Shown here: positions 28,411-36,909 of the stretch, in pieces | Position numbering within the stretch: position 1 is the stretch's first letter | How the letters are laid out: each line of letters opens with the position of its first letter | Assembly: GCF_002909485.1 (NCBI RefSeq) | Contig: NZ_PPXG01000001.1 | Location: forward strand, 1 to 64,000 | Origin: Stutzerimonas stutzeri | GTDB lineage: Bacteria > Pseudomonadota > Gammaproteobacteria > Pseudomonadales > Pseudomonadaceae | Direction of reading: 5' to 3' | Length of the DNA stretch: 64,000 nt | Notes under the pieces: model-generated | Database searches by the model: none | What the model was told of the DNA's origin: nothing | The model's input: the letters and a program-made list of their open reading frames with translations, nothing else | Program-made: the position numbers and the translations under genes

Positions 28411-29480
28411 CAGGCGGTCCTCGCTAAGAAGTCGATACGTGGGTCGATCAGGGTGTAGCTGAGGTCACCGATGATTTTTACCAGCAGCCCGAACAGGGTA
28501 AAGATGAACAGGGTGCCGAATACCACCGGGTAGTCGCGGTACAGCGCTGCCTCATAGCCCATTCGCCCCAGGCCATCGAGGGAAAAGATCACCTCGACCA
28601 GCAGCGAACCGGCGAAGAACACCTCGATCAGCGCGGTGGGCAGTCCGGCCACGACGAGCAGGATCGCGTTGCGGAACACGTGGCGGTAGAGCACCGCCCG
28701 TTCGGTAAGCCCCTTGGCCCTGGCGGTCACCACGTATTGGCGGCTGATCTCGTTGAGAAAGCTGTTTTTGGTGAGGATGGTCAGGGTGGCAAAGCCACCG
28801 ATGACCAGCGCTGATACCGGCAGCACCAGGTGCCACAGGTAATCGATGACCTTGCCTGCCGGGCTCAGCTCCTCGAAATGCTCGGACGTCAGCCCCACGG
28901 CCGGAAACCAGCTCAGATAGCTCCCTCCGGCAAACACCACCAGCAGCAACATGGCGAACAGGAACGCCGGTACCGCGTAACCCACGATGATGACCGTGCT
29001 GCTCCAGACGTCGAAGGCACTACCGTGCCTGACGGCTTTGCGGATGCCGAGCGGGATCGACACCAGATAGGTGATGAGGGTGGCCCACAGCCCGAGGGAG
29101 AGAGATACCGGCAGTTTTTCCAGGATCAGGTCGGTGACTTTCGCGCCCCGGAAAAAGCTGGTGCCAAAATCCAGGGACGCGTAGTTCTTGAGCATGAGCC
29201 AGAGCCGCTCGTGGGGTGGCTTATCGAAGCCGTACTGGCGTTCGAGCTCCTTTATCAGCTCCGGGTCGAGGCCACGGCTGGCGCGGCTGCCGCCGGACGA
29301 AACGCTGCCGGTTTCAGGCGCTGCCTGACCGACGCCCGTGCCACCGAAGCCCTGCATGCGGGCCATGGCCTGTTCCACCGGCCCACCGGGCGCCGCCTGC
29401 ACGATGATGAAGTTGATCACGATGATGCACAGCAGCGTTGGCACCACCAGCGCCATGCGCCTTAGTAGATAGCTGATCAT
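28410..29480 (-). CDS. yejB: Peptide ABC importer permease (YejB-like)
   Basis: A 356-residue permease starting [17 protein letters not shown], the usual OppB/DppB N-terminus with TM1 at about 9-30. A periplasmic loop of about 100 residues, including a Gly/Ser-rich stretch ([20 protein letters not shown]), precedes the main membrane core from about 130. The coupling helix is [27 protein letters not shown] (in part). I chose start 29480, which overlaps the yejA stop by ATGA; a longer upstream frame lies inside yejA. Confidence 0.92.
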   Translation of the reverse strand: MISYLLRRMALVVPTLLCIIVINFIIVQAAPGGPVEQAMARMQGFGGTGVGQAAPETGSVSSGGSRASRGLDPELIKELERQYGFDKPPHERLWLMLKNYASLDFGTSFFRGAKVTDLILEKLPVSLSLGLWATLITYLVSIPLGIRKAVRHGSAFDVWSSTVIIVGYAVPAFLFAMLLLVVFAGGSYLSWFPAVGLTSEHFEELSPAGKVIDYLWHLVLPVSALVIGGFATLTILTKNSFLNEISRQYVVTARAKGLTERAVLYRHVFRNAILLVVAGLPTALIEVFFAGSLLVEVIFSLDGLGRMGYEAALYRDYPVVFGTLFIFTLFGLLVKIIGDLSYTLIDPRIDFLARTA

Positions 29481-31378
29481 GGCGCAGTGTCCTTCAGGCG
29501 TTCGGCCATCTGTTCGTTGGTGAGCGCGGTGGGGCTCACCTCCCACCAAGTTTCCAGGCCCACGTCATACGCAGGCTCGATTTTCGGCCGGCCGAATCGA
29601 TTCCAGTGCACGGTGGGCGTCCCGTCCGAGTAGTAGTTGGGAATGATCAGGTGGCTCCATTGCAGGACCCGGTCCAGCGCGCGGGCATGCAGGACCATGT
29701 CCTCGCGGCTGGTGGCGTCGACCAGGCCGGCGATCAGCACGTCGACGGCCGGCTCTTGCAACGCCATGGCATTTGAACTGCCCACCGAGGTGGCGCTGCT
29801 GGACCCGAACAGGTCGTAGAGATCGCTGCCTGGGGAGGGGTTGGGAATACCGCTGCGCGGAAAACCGGTGACGATCATGTCGTAATCGCGGCCGTTGACC
29901 CGGCTGATGTACTGCGAGGTATCCACCCGCCGCAGGTTCAGGGTGATGCCGATTTGCGACAGGGTGCGCTTGTAGGGCAGCAGCATACGATCGAAACCCT
30001 GGCCGTCGAGAAAGGTGAATTCCAGGGGTTGGTCGTCGGCGTTGACCAGTTTATCCCCTTTCGGTCGCCAGCCGGCCTCCTGCAGCAACGTCAGCGCCTG
30101 GAGCTGTTTGTCGCGGACGAAGCCGCTGCCGTCGGTCGCAGGTGCCCGGTATACCCGGCTGAAGACTTCATCCGGAATCTGCCCCCGCAAGGGTTCCAGA
30201 ATGGCCAGCTCCTGCGCGGTCGGTAGCTCGGTGGCAGCCATTTCGGTGTTGGGAAAGTAGCTGTGCTGGCGCGTATAGAAGTTGCGCATCATCTGCTTGT
30301 TGGTCCATTCGAAGTCCCAGAGCAGGGTCAGTGCCTCGCGCACCCGGCGGTCCTGGAAGATCGGGTTGAGCAGGTTGAATGCAAAGCCCTGTGGCGCCGT
30401 GGGTTTGCCCCTGGCCAGGATGGCCTTCTGCAGCCGGCCATCGCGCAAGGCAGGGCTGTCATAGCGGATGGTGAAGCCGGTTGCGGAGTACTCGCGGTTG
30501 TAGTCGTAGGCGCCGGCAATCAGCAATTGTCGGGACACCTCGATATCGCCGTAGAAATTCACGACGAGCTGATCGAAGTTGTACAGGCCGCGGCTGACGG
30601 GCAAGTCCTTTGCCCACCAATCGTTCACGCGCTCAAAGGCTACGCTGCGTCCGGGCTCCACCTTGCTGACCCGGTAGGGCCCGCTACCCAGCGGTGGCTC
30701 GTAGCCGCCGCCGTTGCGGAAGTCGCGGTCTTTCCACCAGTGCTGCGGCAACACCCGCATGCTGGCCAGGTCGAGCGGTAGCGTGCGGTTGGCGCCTTCC
30801 TTGAAGTCGAAGCGTATCGTCAGTGGAGCTTCGATCACGGCCTTCTCGACGAAGCCATAGAACTGTCGGTAGCTCAGTGAACCCTGGGTCATCAATGTTT
30901 CGAAGGTGAATTTGACGTCCTCTGCGGTCATGGGGTGGCCGTCATGGAAACGTGCCTTTGGGTTGATGAAAAAGCGCACCCAGCGGTTGTCCGGGTCGCG
31001 CTCCATCTTCTCGGCCACCAGGGCATAAACACTGTAGGGCTCGTCCAGTGAACGGTAGGCGAGCGGCTCGAATACCCAGGTATCGAGCTGCGACACGCCG
31101 GTGGCCTTGTCGACGTACGGCAGCAGGTAGGTGAACAGGTCGGTTTCCTGGGATGAGCGGCGCAGGCTGCCGCCCTTGGGGGCATCCGGGTTGACGTAGT
31201 CGAAGTGCTGGAAGTCCGCCGCATACCTGGGAGGTTCGCCGTAGACGGTCATGGACACGTCAGGTTGGGCGAAGGCCAGGGCGCTGACGCTTGCCAGAAG
31301 GATAAAAAACAGGGGGCGCCGCGAGCAGCGCCCGAGGGAGCAGTTCTGAAGCAGGCAAGAAACGTTCAAGGGCATCAT
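29477..31378 (-). CDS. yejA: Peptide ABC importer, solute-binding protein (YejA-like)
   Basis: A 633-residue family 5 extracellular solute-binding protein that captures the peptide in the periplasm and hands it to YejBEF. A signal peptide (about 20-38, ending ALAFA) is followed by the mature start [15 protein letters not shown]. YejA-type features are [31 protein letters not shown] and the late ligand-binding part with [16 protein letters not shown] chose the first of two adjacent ATG codons (31378 or 31375); the ribosome-binding site is weak. It follows the TonB-dependent receptor gene after 88 bp that contain a very stable hairpin. Confidence 0.92.
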   Translation of the reverse strand: MMPLNVSCLLQNCSLGRCSRRPLFFILLASVSALAFAQPDVSMTVYGEPPRYAADFQHFDYVNPDAPKGGSLRRSSQETDLFTYLLPYVDKATGVSQLDTWVFEPLAYRSLDEPYSVYALVAEKMERDPDNRWVRFFINPKARFHDGHPMTAEDVKFTFETLMTQGSLSYRQFYGFVEKAVIEAPLTIRFDFKEGANRTLPLDLASMRVLPQHWWKDRDFRNGGGYEPPLGSGPYRVSKVEPGRSVAFERVNDWWAKDLPVSRGLYNFDQLVVNFYGDIEVSRQLLIAGAYDYNREYSATGFTIRYDSPALRDGRLQKAILARGKPTAPQGFAFNLLNPIFQDRRVREALTLLWDFEWTNKQMMRNFYTRQHSYFPNTEMAATELPTAQELAILEPLRGQIPDEVFSRVYRAPATDGSGFVRDKQLQALTLLQEAGWRPKGDKLVNADDQPLEFTFLDGQGFDRMLLPYKRTLSQIGITLNLRRVDTSQYISRVNGRDYDMIVTGFPRSGIPNPSPGSDLYDLFGSSSATSVGSSNAMALQEPAVDVLIAGLVDATSREDMVLHARALDRVLQWSHLIIPNYYSDGTPTVHWNRFGRPKIEPAYDVGLETWWEVSPTALTNEQMAERLKDTAP

Positions 31379-31433
31379 CTCGTCAGGCGATTGGTGGCGT
31401 GCGGTCCGAATCCATGCCGTGTCTGTCGAAAGG

Positions 31434-31460
31434 GCGGCCCCCGCCGCGGGCGGGGGCCGC
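31434..31460 (-). terminator. GC-rich 12-bp hairpin between receptor and yejA
   Basis: The perfect stem GCGGCCCCCGCC / GGCGGGGGCCGC (31434-31445 with 31449-31460) closes a 3-nt loop 6 bp after the receptor stop codon. No U-run follows on the minus strand. It may stop most transcripts, or protect the 3' end of a processed receptor mRNA, giving much receptor and little Yej. The hairpin is seen; the function is inferred. Confidence 0.6.
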
Positions 31461-31466
31461 TGTGGC

Positions 31467-34166
31467 TTAGAAGCGATAGGTGACGCGGGTGTAAAGGGTC
31501 CTTCCCAGCGGATCGGTATAACGGGGGTCATAACCGCTCTGGAAGGTCACGGCCTGGTTGGTGAACGGCGGGTCGCGATCGAAGAGGTTCTTCACGCCCA
31601 CGTCCAGATCCAGGGTCTGGCGCCAGTTATAGCCGGCCGCCAGGTCCCACATCATGTACGACGAAACCCGAGCGTTTCCTTCGGTATCGTAATCGTTGTA
31701 GCCGGACATGTAGCGGTTGGTCAGGGATGCCCGGTATGGCCCCGCGTTCCAGGTGCCCACGAGATTGTGCTTCCAGCGGAAAATGACACCATTGCCCTGG
31801 AAGTCGCCCACGTTCTCGATGTAGGCGCCGCCTGCCTCGTCCTGGTAGTCGTAACGGGTCACGTAGGTGCCCTGCATCGACAGGCCGAACTGGCCGTAGG
31901 GGCTGTTCGGAAAGAGGTAGTCGAGGGACAGGTCGATGCCGCTCGTCTTCACTTTCCCCTGGTTCGACAGGCCGGTGATGATGTAGTCGATCGAACCATC
32001 CGCCGCCCTCACGATGCGGTCGGCATAGAGCTCAGGGTTGGCGAAGATCGAGGTTTCCGAAAACTCCGCGATCTGCCCGGAGATGTCGATCCACCACAGA
32101 TCGACGCCCACCGACAGGTTGCTGAGGGGCTGGTAGACGAAGCCGAGTGTCTTGTTGCGCGCCGTCTCGGGCGTCAGGTCGGTGTTGCCGCCAGTCTGGT
32201 TGAGCACCTGCTGGTCGCAGTCGCGGTTGGCCACGCCACCGTTGCTCGGCGAACCGCCAGCGCACAGGACCGGGTCGTTGTAGCTCCCGGCGCTATAGGT
32301 GATGTAGGTGGGATCGTACAGCTCATACAGCGAAGGCGCGCGGAAACCCTCGCTGTAGGCGCCACGGATCACCAGTTCCCGGAACGGCTGGTAGCGGAAC
32401 GAATATTTCGGGTTAGTGGTACTGCCCACATCGCTGTACTTGTCGTGGCGAATCGCCGCGCTCAGCTCCAGGCTATCGAAGACCGGCACGTTCAGTTCGG
32501 CGTACTGGCCCTGTACGTTGCGGTCGCCGCTGACGGTCGGGTCCCCACTGACGCCGAGGCTGCCCACCAGCGAGGTGATCCCGGTGTCATAGGCTGCGTG
32601 GAAATCTTCCTCGCGGTACTCGCCGCCCAATGCGATGGCGGCCGGGCCGGCGCCGAACCAGTCGCCGATCTCCCGGCTCACCCGTCCATCGATGGTCTTG
32701 ACCCGGCCTACGGCAGTCATGTAGTCGCCGTTTACCCCGATGCTGTTGATCAGCTCCTGCCCAGCCTGGGTTTGCGGCCCGAACGGGTTGATGATGCCGT
32801 TTTCAATGGCATCAGCCGCCAGCTCGTCGTTGAGGTAGCCGCCACGCAGGGAGCTGACCACCTTGTTTTCGTTATAGGATGCGCCGACGTTGTAGTCCCA
32901 GGCACCGGCGAGATTGCCGTCGAACACCAGTTGCAGGCGTTGACCGGTATTTTGGTCCTTTTGTATGCGCGCGCCGGCGTCGCTCTCGCGCCAGCCGACG
33001 GTTACCGGGTCGGTGGTGATCAGATCGAAGCTGGTGGGCAAGGGTGTCGAGCCGTTACCCGGATAGAAGGGCGTATCGGGTCCCACACTTAGGCCGGTCA
33101 GCAGGGATGGCCCGATGGTTGTGGTGTTGTTGTTGCGTGCCCAGAAATAATCCAGGCTTACGTTATGGTCATCGGCCAGTTTCAACGTACCCATGGTGAA
33201 CACCGAGGTCTTTTCGGTTTCCGGTATCAGGTCGATGTACTCACGCGTACTGAAGCGGCACAGGCCGTTGCTGGCTATCAGGTTCGCGCCGTTGCAGCCG
33301 GTGTCGGCCAGCGGGTTGGTCGCGTTCGCCCCCTGGGTGTAGTTGCCCGGATAGGCGGTACCCGAGGTGCCGTTCAAACCACGGCTGGGTCTGAAGTCGT
33401 TGGTGAAGTCACGGTCGCTTGCGGTGAGGTTGTCCTGCTTGTCGTAATTCACCACCCCAAAGACGTTGAAGCGGTCTTCCTGCAGATCGCCGAAACCCCA
33501 GCTGCCGCTGTAGTTGCGTCCTTGGGCACCGCCCGACTCGGTAGGGTAGGTGTAACCCGCGCTGAACTGGCCTTCGGTGACGCTTTTTTTGGTGATGAAG
33601 TTGATTACGCCGCCGATGGCGTCGGTGCCGTAAAGCGCCGAGGCGCCGTCCCGCAGGATCTCCACCCGGTCGATGGCCGCGAACGGGATGGTGTTGAGGT
33701 CCACCGCGGCGCCATCGATGGCATTGTTGGCCAGCCGCCGGCCGTTGAGCAGCACCAGGGTCTTGTTGGCGCCGATACCGCGCATGTCGGCAAACGAGGC
33801 ACCGCCGGTTCCACTGCCAATCGATTGGGCGGCGGTGGTGGTGGTCTGGCTGCCGACGATGCGGTTGACCAGCTCCTGGGTGGTGGTCACGCCCTGCTTC
33901 TGCAGCTCTTCGGCACGCAGGATGGTGATCGGTACGGCGGTTTCGGCGTCGGCCCGGCGGATCGCCGACCCCGTCACCTCGATACGCTGGAGTTCGGTCA
34001 CCGAGGGCACGACAGTGGCTGCCTGCGACTGCTCGAATTCATCGGTGATTTCCTGCGCGCCGACCTGAGGCGCGCCGAGTGCCAATAGCCAGAGCGGCAC
34101 GAACCGGTAACGGGTGATCGCTGCTGCCAGGGGGGTGCGAGCAAAACTACTACGGTACGTCGTCAT
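31467..34166 (-). CDS. TonB-dependent outer-membrane receptor
   Basis: An 899-residue outer-membrane active transporter. The signal sequence is long (about 1-37, ending GAQVGAQ-like). The TonB-box region is ELQRIEVTGSAIRR (about 58-71). The plug domain (about 75-195) has VPITILRAEELQKQG, ADMRGIGANKTLVLLNGRRL (in part) and VEILRDGASALYGTDAIGGVINF (in part). The rest is a 22-strand barrel ending in an aromatic residue (RVTYRF). It resembles the large receptors common in Xanthomonas and Alteromonas more than classic siderophore receptors. The substrate is probably a peptide, given the Yej importer next door. The start has GAGGGATA upstream. Confidence 0.93.
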   Translation of the reverse strand: MTTYRSSFARTPLAAAITRYRFVPLWLLALGAPQVGAQEITDEFEQSQAATVVPSVTELQRIEVTGSAIRRADAETAVPITILRAEELQKQGVTTTQELVNRIVGSQTTTTAAQSIGSGTGGASFADMRGIGANKTLVLLNGRRLANNAIDGAAVDLNTIPFAAIDRVEILRDGASALYGTDAIGGVINFITKKSVTEGQFSAGYTYPTESGGAQGRNYSGSWGFGDLQEDRFNVFGVVNYDKQDNLTASDRDFTNDFRPSRGLNGTSGTAYPGNYTQGANATNPLADTGCNGANLIASNGLCRFSTREYIDLIPETEKTSVFTMGTLKLADDHNVSLDYFWARNNNTTTIGPSLLTGLSVGPDTPFYPGNGSTPLPTSFDLITTDPVTVGWRESDAGARIQKDQNTGQRLQLVFDGNLAGAWDYNVGASYNENKVVSSLRGGYLNDELAADAIENGIINPFGPQTQAGQELINSIGVNGDYMTAVGRVKTIDGRVSREIGDWFGAGPAAIALGGEYREEDFHAAYDTGITSLVGSLGVSGDPTVSGDRNVQGQYAELNVPVFDSLELSAAIRHDKYSDVGSTTNPKYSFRYQPFRELVIRGAYSEGFRAPSLYELYDPTYITYSAGSYNDPVLCAGGSPSNGGVANRDCDQQVLNQTGGNTDLTPETARNKTLGFVYQPLSNLSVGVDLWWIDISGQIAEFSETSIFANPELYADRIVRAADGSIDYIITGLSNQGKVKTSGIDLSLDYLFPNSPYGQFGLSMQGTYVTRYDYQDEAGGAYIENVGDFQGNGVIFRWKHNLVGTWNAGPYRASLTNRYMSGYNDYDTEGNARVSSYMMWDLAAGYNWRQTLDLDVGVKNLFDRDPPFTNQAVTFQSGYDPRYTDPLGRTLYTRVTYRF

Positions 34167-34314
34167 TTTGTTATCCCTCGTCTCGGGCGTTGGGGCGTGG
34201 CTTCTTGAGCCGCTATTGCACCGGTCTGGTTATGCCTTCCCGGGCCTTTCACCTGGCAACACTTCACCTATACCGCCGAGGCTTCGCCCCGGCCGCATGG
34301 ATGTCGTCAGGAAT

Positions 34315-34716
34315 TCAGTGGGAGGTCATGACCGCAATGCGGGTGATTCCCGATCGTTCGATGGATGCCATGGCTTTCGCCACCTGGCCGTAGTTGACGT
34401 TTTCATCGGCTTGCAGCTGCACCCTGACTTCAGGGTCGCCGGCCTTGACGTCCTGCAGGTTGAGCTCGAGCAGGTCGGGTTCGATCTCCGATTTGTCGAG
34501 GTAGAACTTGCCGTCCGCATCGACGCTGACCACGACGGGGTCTTTCATCTCCGCAGGCGCGACGGCGCCGGTCTTGGGCAGGTTGATCTTGATGGCATTG
34601 GTCATCAGCGGGGTGGTGACGATGAACACCACCAGCAGCACGAGCATGACGTCCACCAGGGGGGTGACGTTCATTTCGCTGAGGACTTCGTCGTTGTCTT
34701 GGGTAGAAAAGGACAT
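34315..34716 (-). CDS. exbD: ExbD-family energising protein
   Basis: A 133-residue biopolymer transport protein. The single TM segment (about 19-40, LVDVMLVLLVVFIVTTPLM) contains the conserved proton-path Asp (D22). A periplasmic domain follows with KINLPKTGAVAP and VSVDADGKFYLDK. It forms the proton-driven motor with ExbB for the TonB protein encoded two genes upstream. It starts 1 bp after the exbB stop. A 148-bp gap separates it from the receptor gene. Confidence 0.93.
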   Translation of the reverse strand: MSFSTQDNDEVLSEMNVTPLVDVMLVLLVVFIVTTPLMTNAIKINLPKTGAVAPAEMKDPVVVSVDADGKFYLDKSEIEPDLLELNLQDVKAGDPEVRVQLQADENVNYGQVAKAMASIERSGITRIAVMTSH

Positions 34717-34717
34717 G

Positions 34718-35422
34718 TCAGCTGGCCTCGCGCATGGCGGCGTTCTGTTGGGCGATCGGTTTGCGACTCAGCGCGAAATCGCTGCGCTGCGCCAGGCTGT
34801 CGAAGTCATGGGCGAAATCGTCCATGTGCGCGCCAGCGAGCTTCAGGCGGCGAAGGAAGAAGTTGTAGATGAGCACCGCGGGTACTGCGACGGCAATGCC
34901 GACGCCGGTCGCAATCAGTGCATGGCCGATGGGACCGGCAACGGTGTCGAGGCCGGCATTGCCGGTGACGCCGATCATCGTGAGCGCATCCATGATGCCC
35001 CACACGGTGCCGAACAGCCCGATGAACGGGGAGGTGCTGCCGATGCTGGCGAGCACGGCGAGACCCGCTTCCAGCGCCCGACGCTCTTTGAGGATCTGCT
35101 GGCGCAGGTTGCGCTCGACGCGGTTGCCGCGATCGATGCTCTGCGCGAGCTGCAGGGTATTGCGAGGGGTTTCATCCGGTGCCATGGCCAGGAAGCCCCT
35201 GTTGGCGATGCGTGCCATCGGGCCCGGGTACTGTGATGCATGCTCGGCGGCGGTCAGCAGGTCCGGTGCGCCCCAGAATGCCTTCAGAAAATGCTTGTTC
35301 TGGCGGCGGGCCTTCATGGACTGGGCCAGCTTGACCATGAAGATGGCCCAGGTGGCTACCGAAAACAGCACCAGCCCCCAGAGGACGCCTGGAACGATCA
35401 GTGAATTGACAGTTTCGTTCAT
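34718..35422 (-). CDS. exbB: ExbB/TolQ-family energising protein
   Basis: A 234-residue MotA/TolQ/ExbB proton-channel protein. TM1 is at about 9-31. TM2 and TM3 are at about 125-147 and 160-185, with the conserved stretch GLFGTVWGIMDALTMIG (about 124-140) and GHALIATGVGIAVAVPAVLIYNFF (in part). It forms the stator pentamer around ExbD. The start has GAGAGGGATA upstream, and the gene lies between tonB and exbD in one operon. Confidence 0.93.
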   Translation of the reverse strand: MNETVNSLIVPGVLWGLVLFSVATWAIFMVKLAQSMKARRQNKHFLKAFWGAPDLLTAAEHASQYPGPMARIANRGFLAMAPDETPRNTLQLAQSIDRGNRVERNLRQQILKERRALEAGLAVLASIGSTSPFIGLFGTVWGIMDALTMIGVTGNAGLDTVAGPIGHALIATGVGIAVAVPAVLIYNFFLRRLKLAGAHMDDFAHDFDSLAQRSDFALSRKPIAQQNAAMREAS

Positions 35423-35459
35423 CGTGTATCCCTCTCGTTAAGCAATCGGCGTTGCTGCC

Positions 35460-36317
35460 TCAGCGCGGCAACTTGAAATCAATCGTTTGGGTGGCGAAGC
35501 CTTCGATGGCTACATCGCCCCGTTTGGCCGGGATGAATTTCCAGCCCTTGACCGTTGCCACTGCCGCTTCGTCGAGCTGGCTGCGGCCACTGGATTTGGT
35601 CACTTCCACGCTGCCTGCGCGGCCATTGGGCAGAACCCGGATGCGCAGCGTGACGGTGCCTTCCCAGCCCCTGCGCAACGCCAATGACGGGTATTGCGGC
35701 GAGGGGTTGCCCAGGCTCGCAAGGCCCGAGACCGCGGGCGTTTCCTTTGGCGGACCGGGTGGGGCCACCGGAACCACAGGAGCGGGCGGCGCCGGTTGCG
35801 GCGGTGGCGCAGGCGCAGGCGCAGGCGCAGGTTGTGGCTTGGGTTGCGGCTTGGGCTCGGGCTTGGGCACAGGTTTTGGCACCGGCTTGGGTTTCGGTGG
35901 CTCCGGCTTGGGAGGGGGTTTTATCGCTTCCTCCTGTACGGGCGGCTCGGGTTCTGGCTCCGGCTCCGGCTCCGGCTCCGGCTCGGGCTCCGGCGGCGGT
36001 GGAGGCGGTTCTGGCGGAGGCGGCGGTTCCGGTGCAGGTGGCTCTGGCGCAGGTTCCGGGGGAGGAGGCGCCGTGCTGCTCAGCTCGATGATCATTTCCG
36101 GGATCTGCGGCGCCACTTCCTCGGGCGCTTCGCCCGAAAGCAGATACCAGGCAAGGCCGGCATGGAGCACCAGCGACGCGCCCACCAGCAGCCCCATGTT
36201 TCGCCGGCTGAGGATGTTCGGAGACGATTCGTTAACGCGAAACGTGAATGCTGATTGGGCAGAGGAGGACAGTATTTCTCCTTTGATGTTGAGGTTATCC
36301 AATACTGCGTTTCCCAT
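35460..36317 (-). CDS. tonB: TonB protein with long proline-rich spacer
   Basis: A 285-residue TonB protein that carries energy from ExbB-ExbD to the receptor. It has a cytoplasmic tail of about 40 residues, a TM anchor (about 42-61, GLLVGASLVLHAGLAWYLL), then an unusually long low-complexity spacer (about 80-200) made of EP repeats followed by KP repeats, and a C-terminal domain (about 205-285) with YPSLALRRGWEGTVTLRIRV (in part) and the usual GRSQLDEAA. The strand opposite gives large Gly/Arg-rich open frames that are not genes. This is the first gene of the tonB-exbB-exbD-receptor unit, with a candidate promoter at 36553-36581. Confidence 0.93.
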   Translation of the reverse strand: MGNAVLDNLNIKGEILSSSAQSAFTFRVNESSPNILSRRNMGLLVGASLVLHAGLAWYLLSGEAPEEVAPQIPEMIIELSSTAPPPPEPAPEPPAPEPPPPPEPPPPPPEPEPEPEPEPEPEPEPPVQEEAIKPPPKPEPPKPKPVPKPVPKPEPKPQPKPQPAPAPAPAPPPQPAPPAPVVPVAPPGPPKETPAVSGLASLGNPSPQYPSLALRRGWEGTVTLRIRVLPNGRAGSVEVTKSSGRSQLDEAAVATVKGWKFIPAKRGDVAIEGFATQTIDFKLPR

Positions 36318-36552
36318 TTAGTGTTCTCCCTTTTGGGAAAAAGTGCCGGTCGACTCATTAGCGGAGCCACATTGTTTGTTCGCCGATTCCGGCACTCGCT
36401 AACTTTATGAGTAGAACGACCTTCCGGTGCAGAGTAACGACTTCGGGTAAATAATTAATCCTGTCTTGTTAGTCAGGAACTGTATATACGGTTTTAATTA
36501 GAACGTCTTCATGAATCGTAAAGCAAGCTCTATGCCATCCCTTCTATTCAGA

Positions 36553-36581
36553 TATATATAAATAAATAACTTATAATTCAA
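36553..36581 (-). promoter_or_regulatory. Candidate sigma-70 promoter of the tonB operon
   Basis: On the minus strand TTGAAT (36576-36581) and TATATA (36553-36558) are separated by 17 bp. It lies in a markedly AT-rich patch of an otherwise GC-rich region, about 235 bp upstream of the tonB start. No Fur box is evident. It would start transcription downstream of the candidate peptide gene, giving tonB its own transcript. Confidence 0.45.
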
Positions 36582-36598
36582 AGAGTTATGCAGGGGTT

Positions 36599-36679
36599 CT
36601 AGATGCCTTTGGCCCAGGCGATGGCGGCGGCGCTGGCGGTTGCACCGCCACTATTGGTCGCTGCTCCAAAGTTGCCCAT
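36599..36679 (-). CDS. Candidate small peptide gene, 26 residues, Gly/Ala-rich
   Basis: A short frame in the 590-bp spacer between the TldE-like gene and tonB, on the same strand as both. The product begins MGNFGAATNSGG, continues Ala-rich, and ends IAWAKGI. It has one Trp, one Lys, no Cys and no acidic residue. Codons end mostly in C or G like real genes here, and this is a GC-rich block in AT-rich surroundings. Against it: no good ribosome-binding site before the ATG, and the frame is short. If real, its place among protease, receptor and peptide-importer genes suggests a secreted signal, bacteriocin or RiPP-type precursor. A competing frame on the plus strand (36603-36704) has a better ribosome-binding site. 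Confidence 0.35.
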   Translation of the reverse strand: MGNFGAATNSGGATASAAAIAWAKGI

Positions 36680-36836
36680 TGTGTCAGGATTGTGTTTTAA
36701 ATAGGAGCGTTACCCTTTTGCATCGTCCATTTAACTGTTATTTGCGTGATTCGTTACTGTAAGCAGGGCTGTCACGGAAACAGTCATGTGATTCCGCATG
36801 TTGTTAATAATGCCGGTTGAAGGTGCGGCGTTCCGG

Positions 36837-36885
36837 CGGCATATCACCCACCCCATTCACCTCATGGGTGGTAGGAGATATGCCG
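36837..36885. repeat. Long hairpin after the TldE-like gene
   Basis: The outer stem CGGCATATC (36837-36845) / GATATGCCG (36877-36885) is perfect, and an inner ACCCACCCC / GGGTGGT stem extends it with a small bulge. It lies 25-73 bp downstream of the TldE-like stop codon. No T-tract follows on either strand. It may terminate or attenuate the tldDE transcript before the candidate peptide gene. Confidence 0.6.
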
Positions 36886-36909
36886 TCGGAAAGGTAAGTT
36901 GTGCGCTAA

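Noticed and set aside
35452-36321. Large Gly/Ser-rich plus-strand open frame with many GSG repeats
   Set aside because: It is the antisense of the EP/KP-repeat spacer of tonB; the minus-strand protein is clearly TonB.
36603-36704. 33-codon plus-strand frame (starts MPLAQAMAAAL) antisense to the candidate peptide
   Set aside because: It has a GGGG-type ribosome-binding site but atypical codon use and opposite direction to the locus. Kept only as the competing explanation for this GC-rich block.
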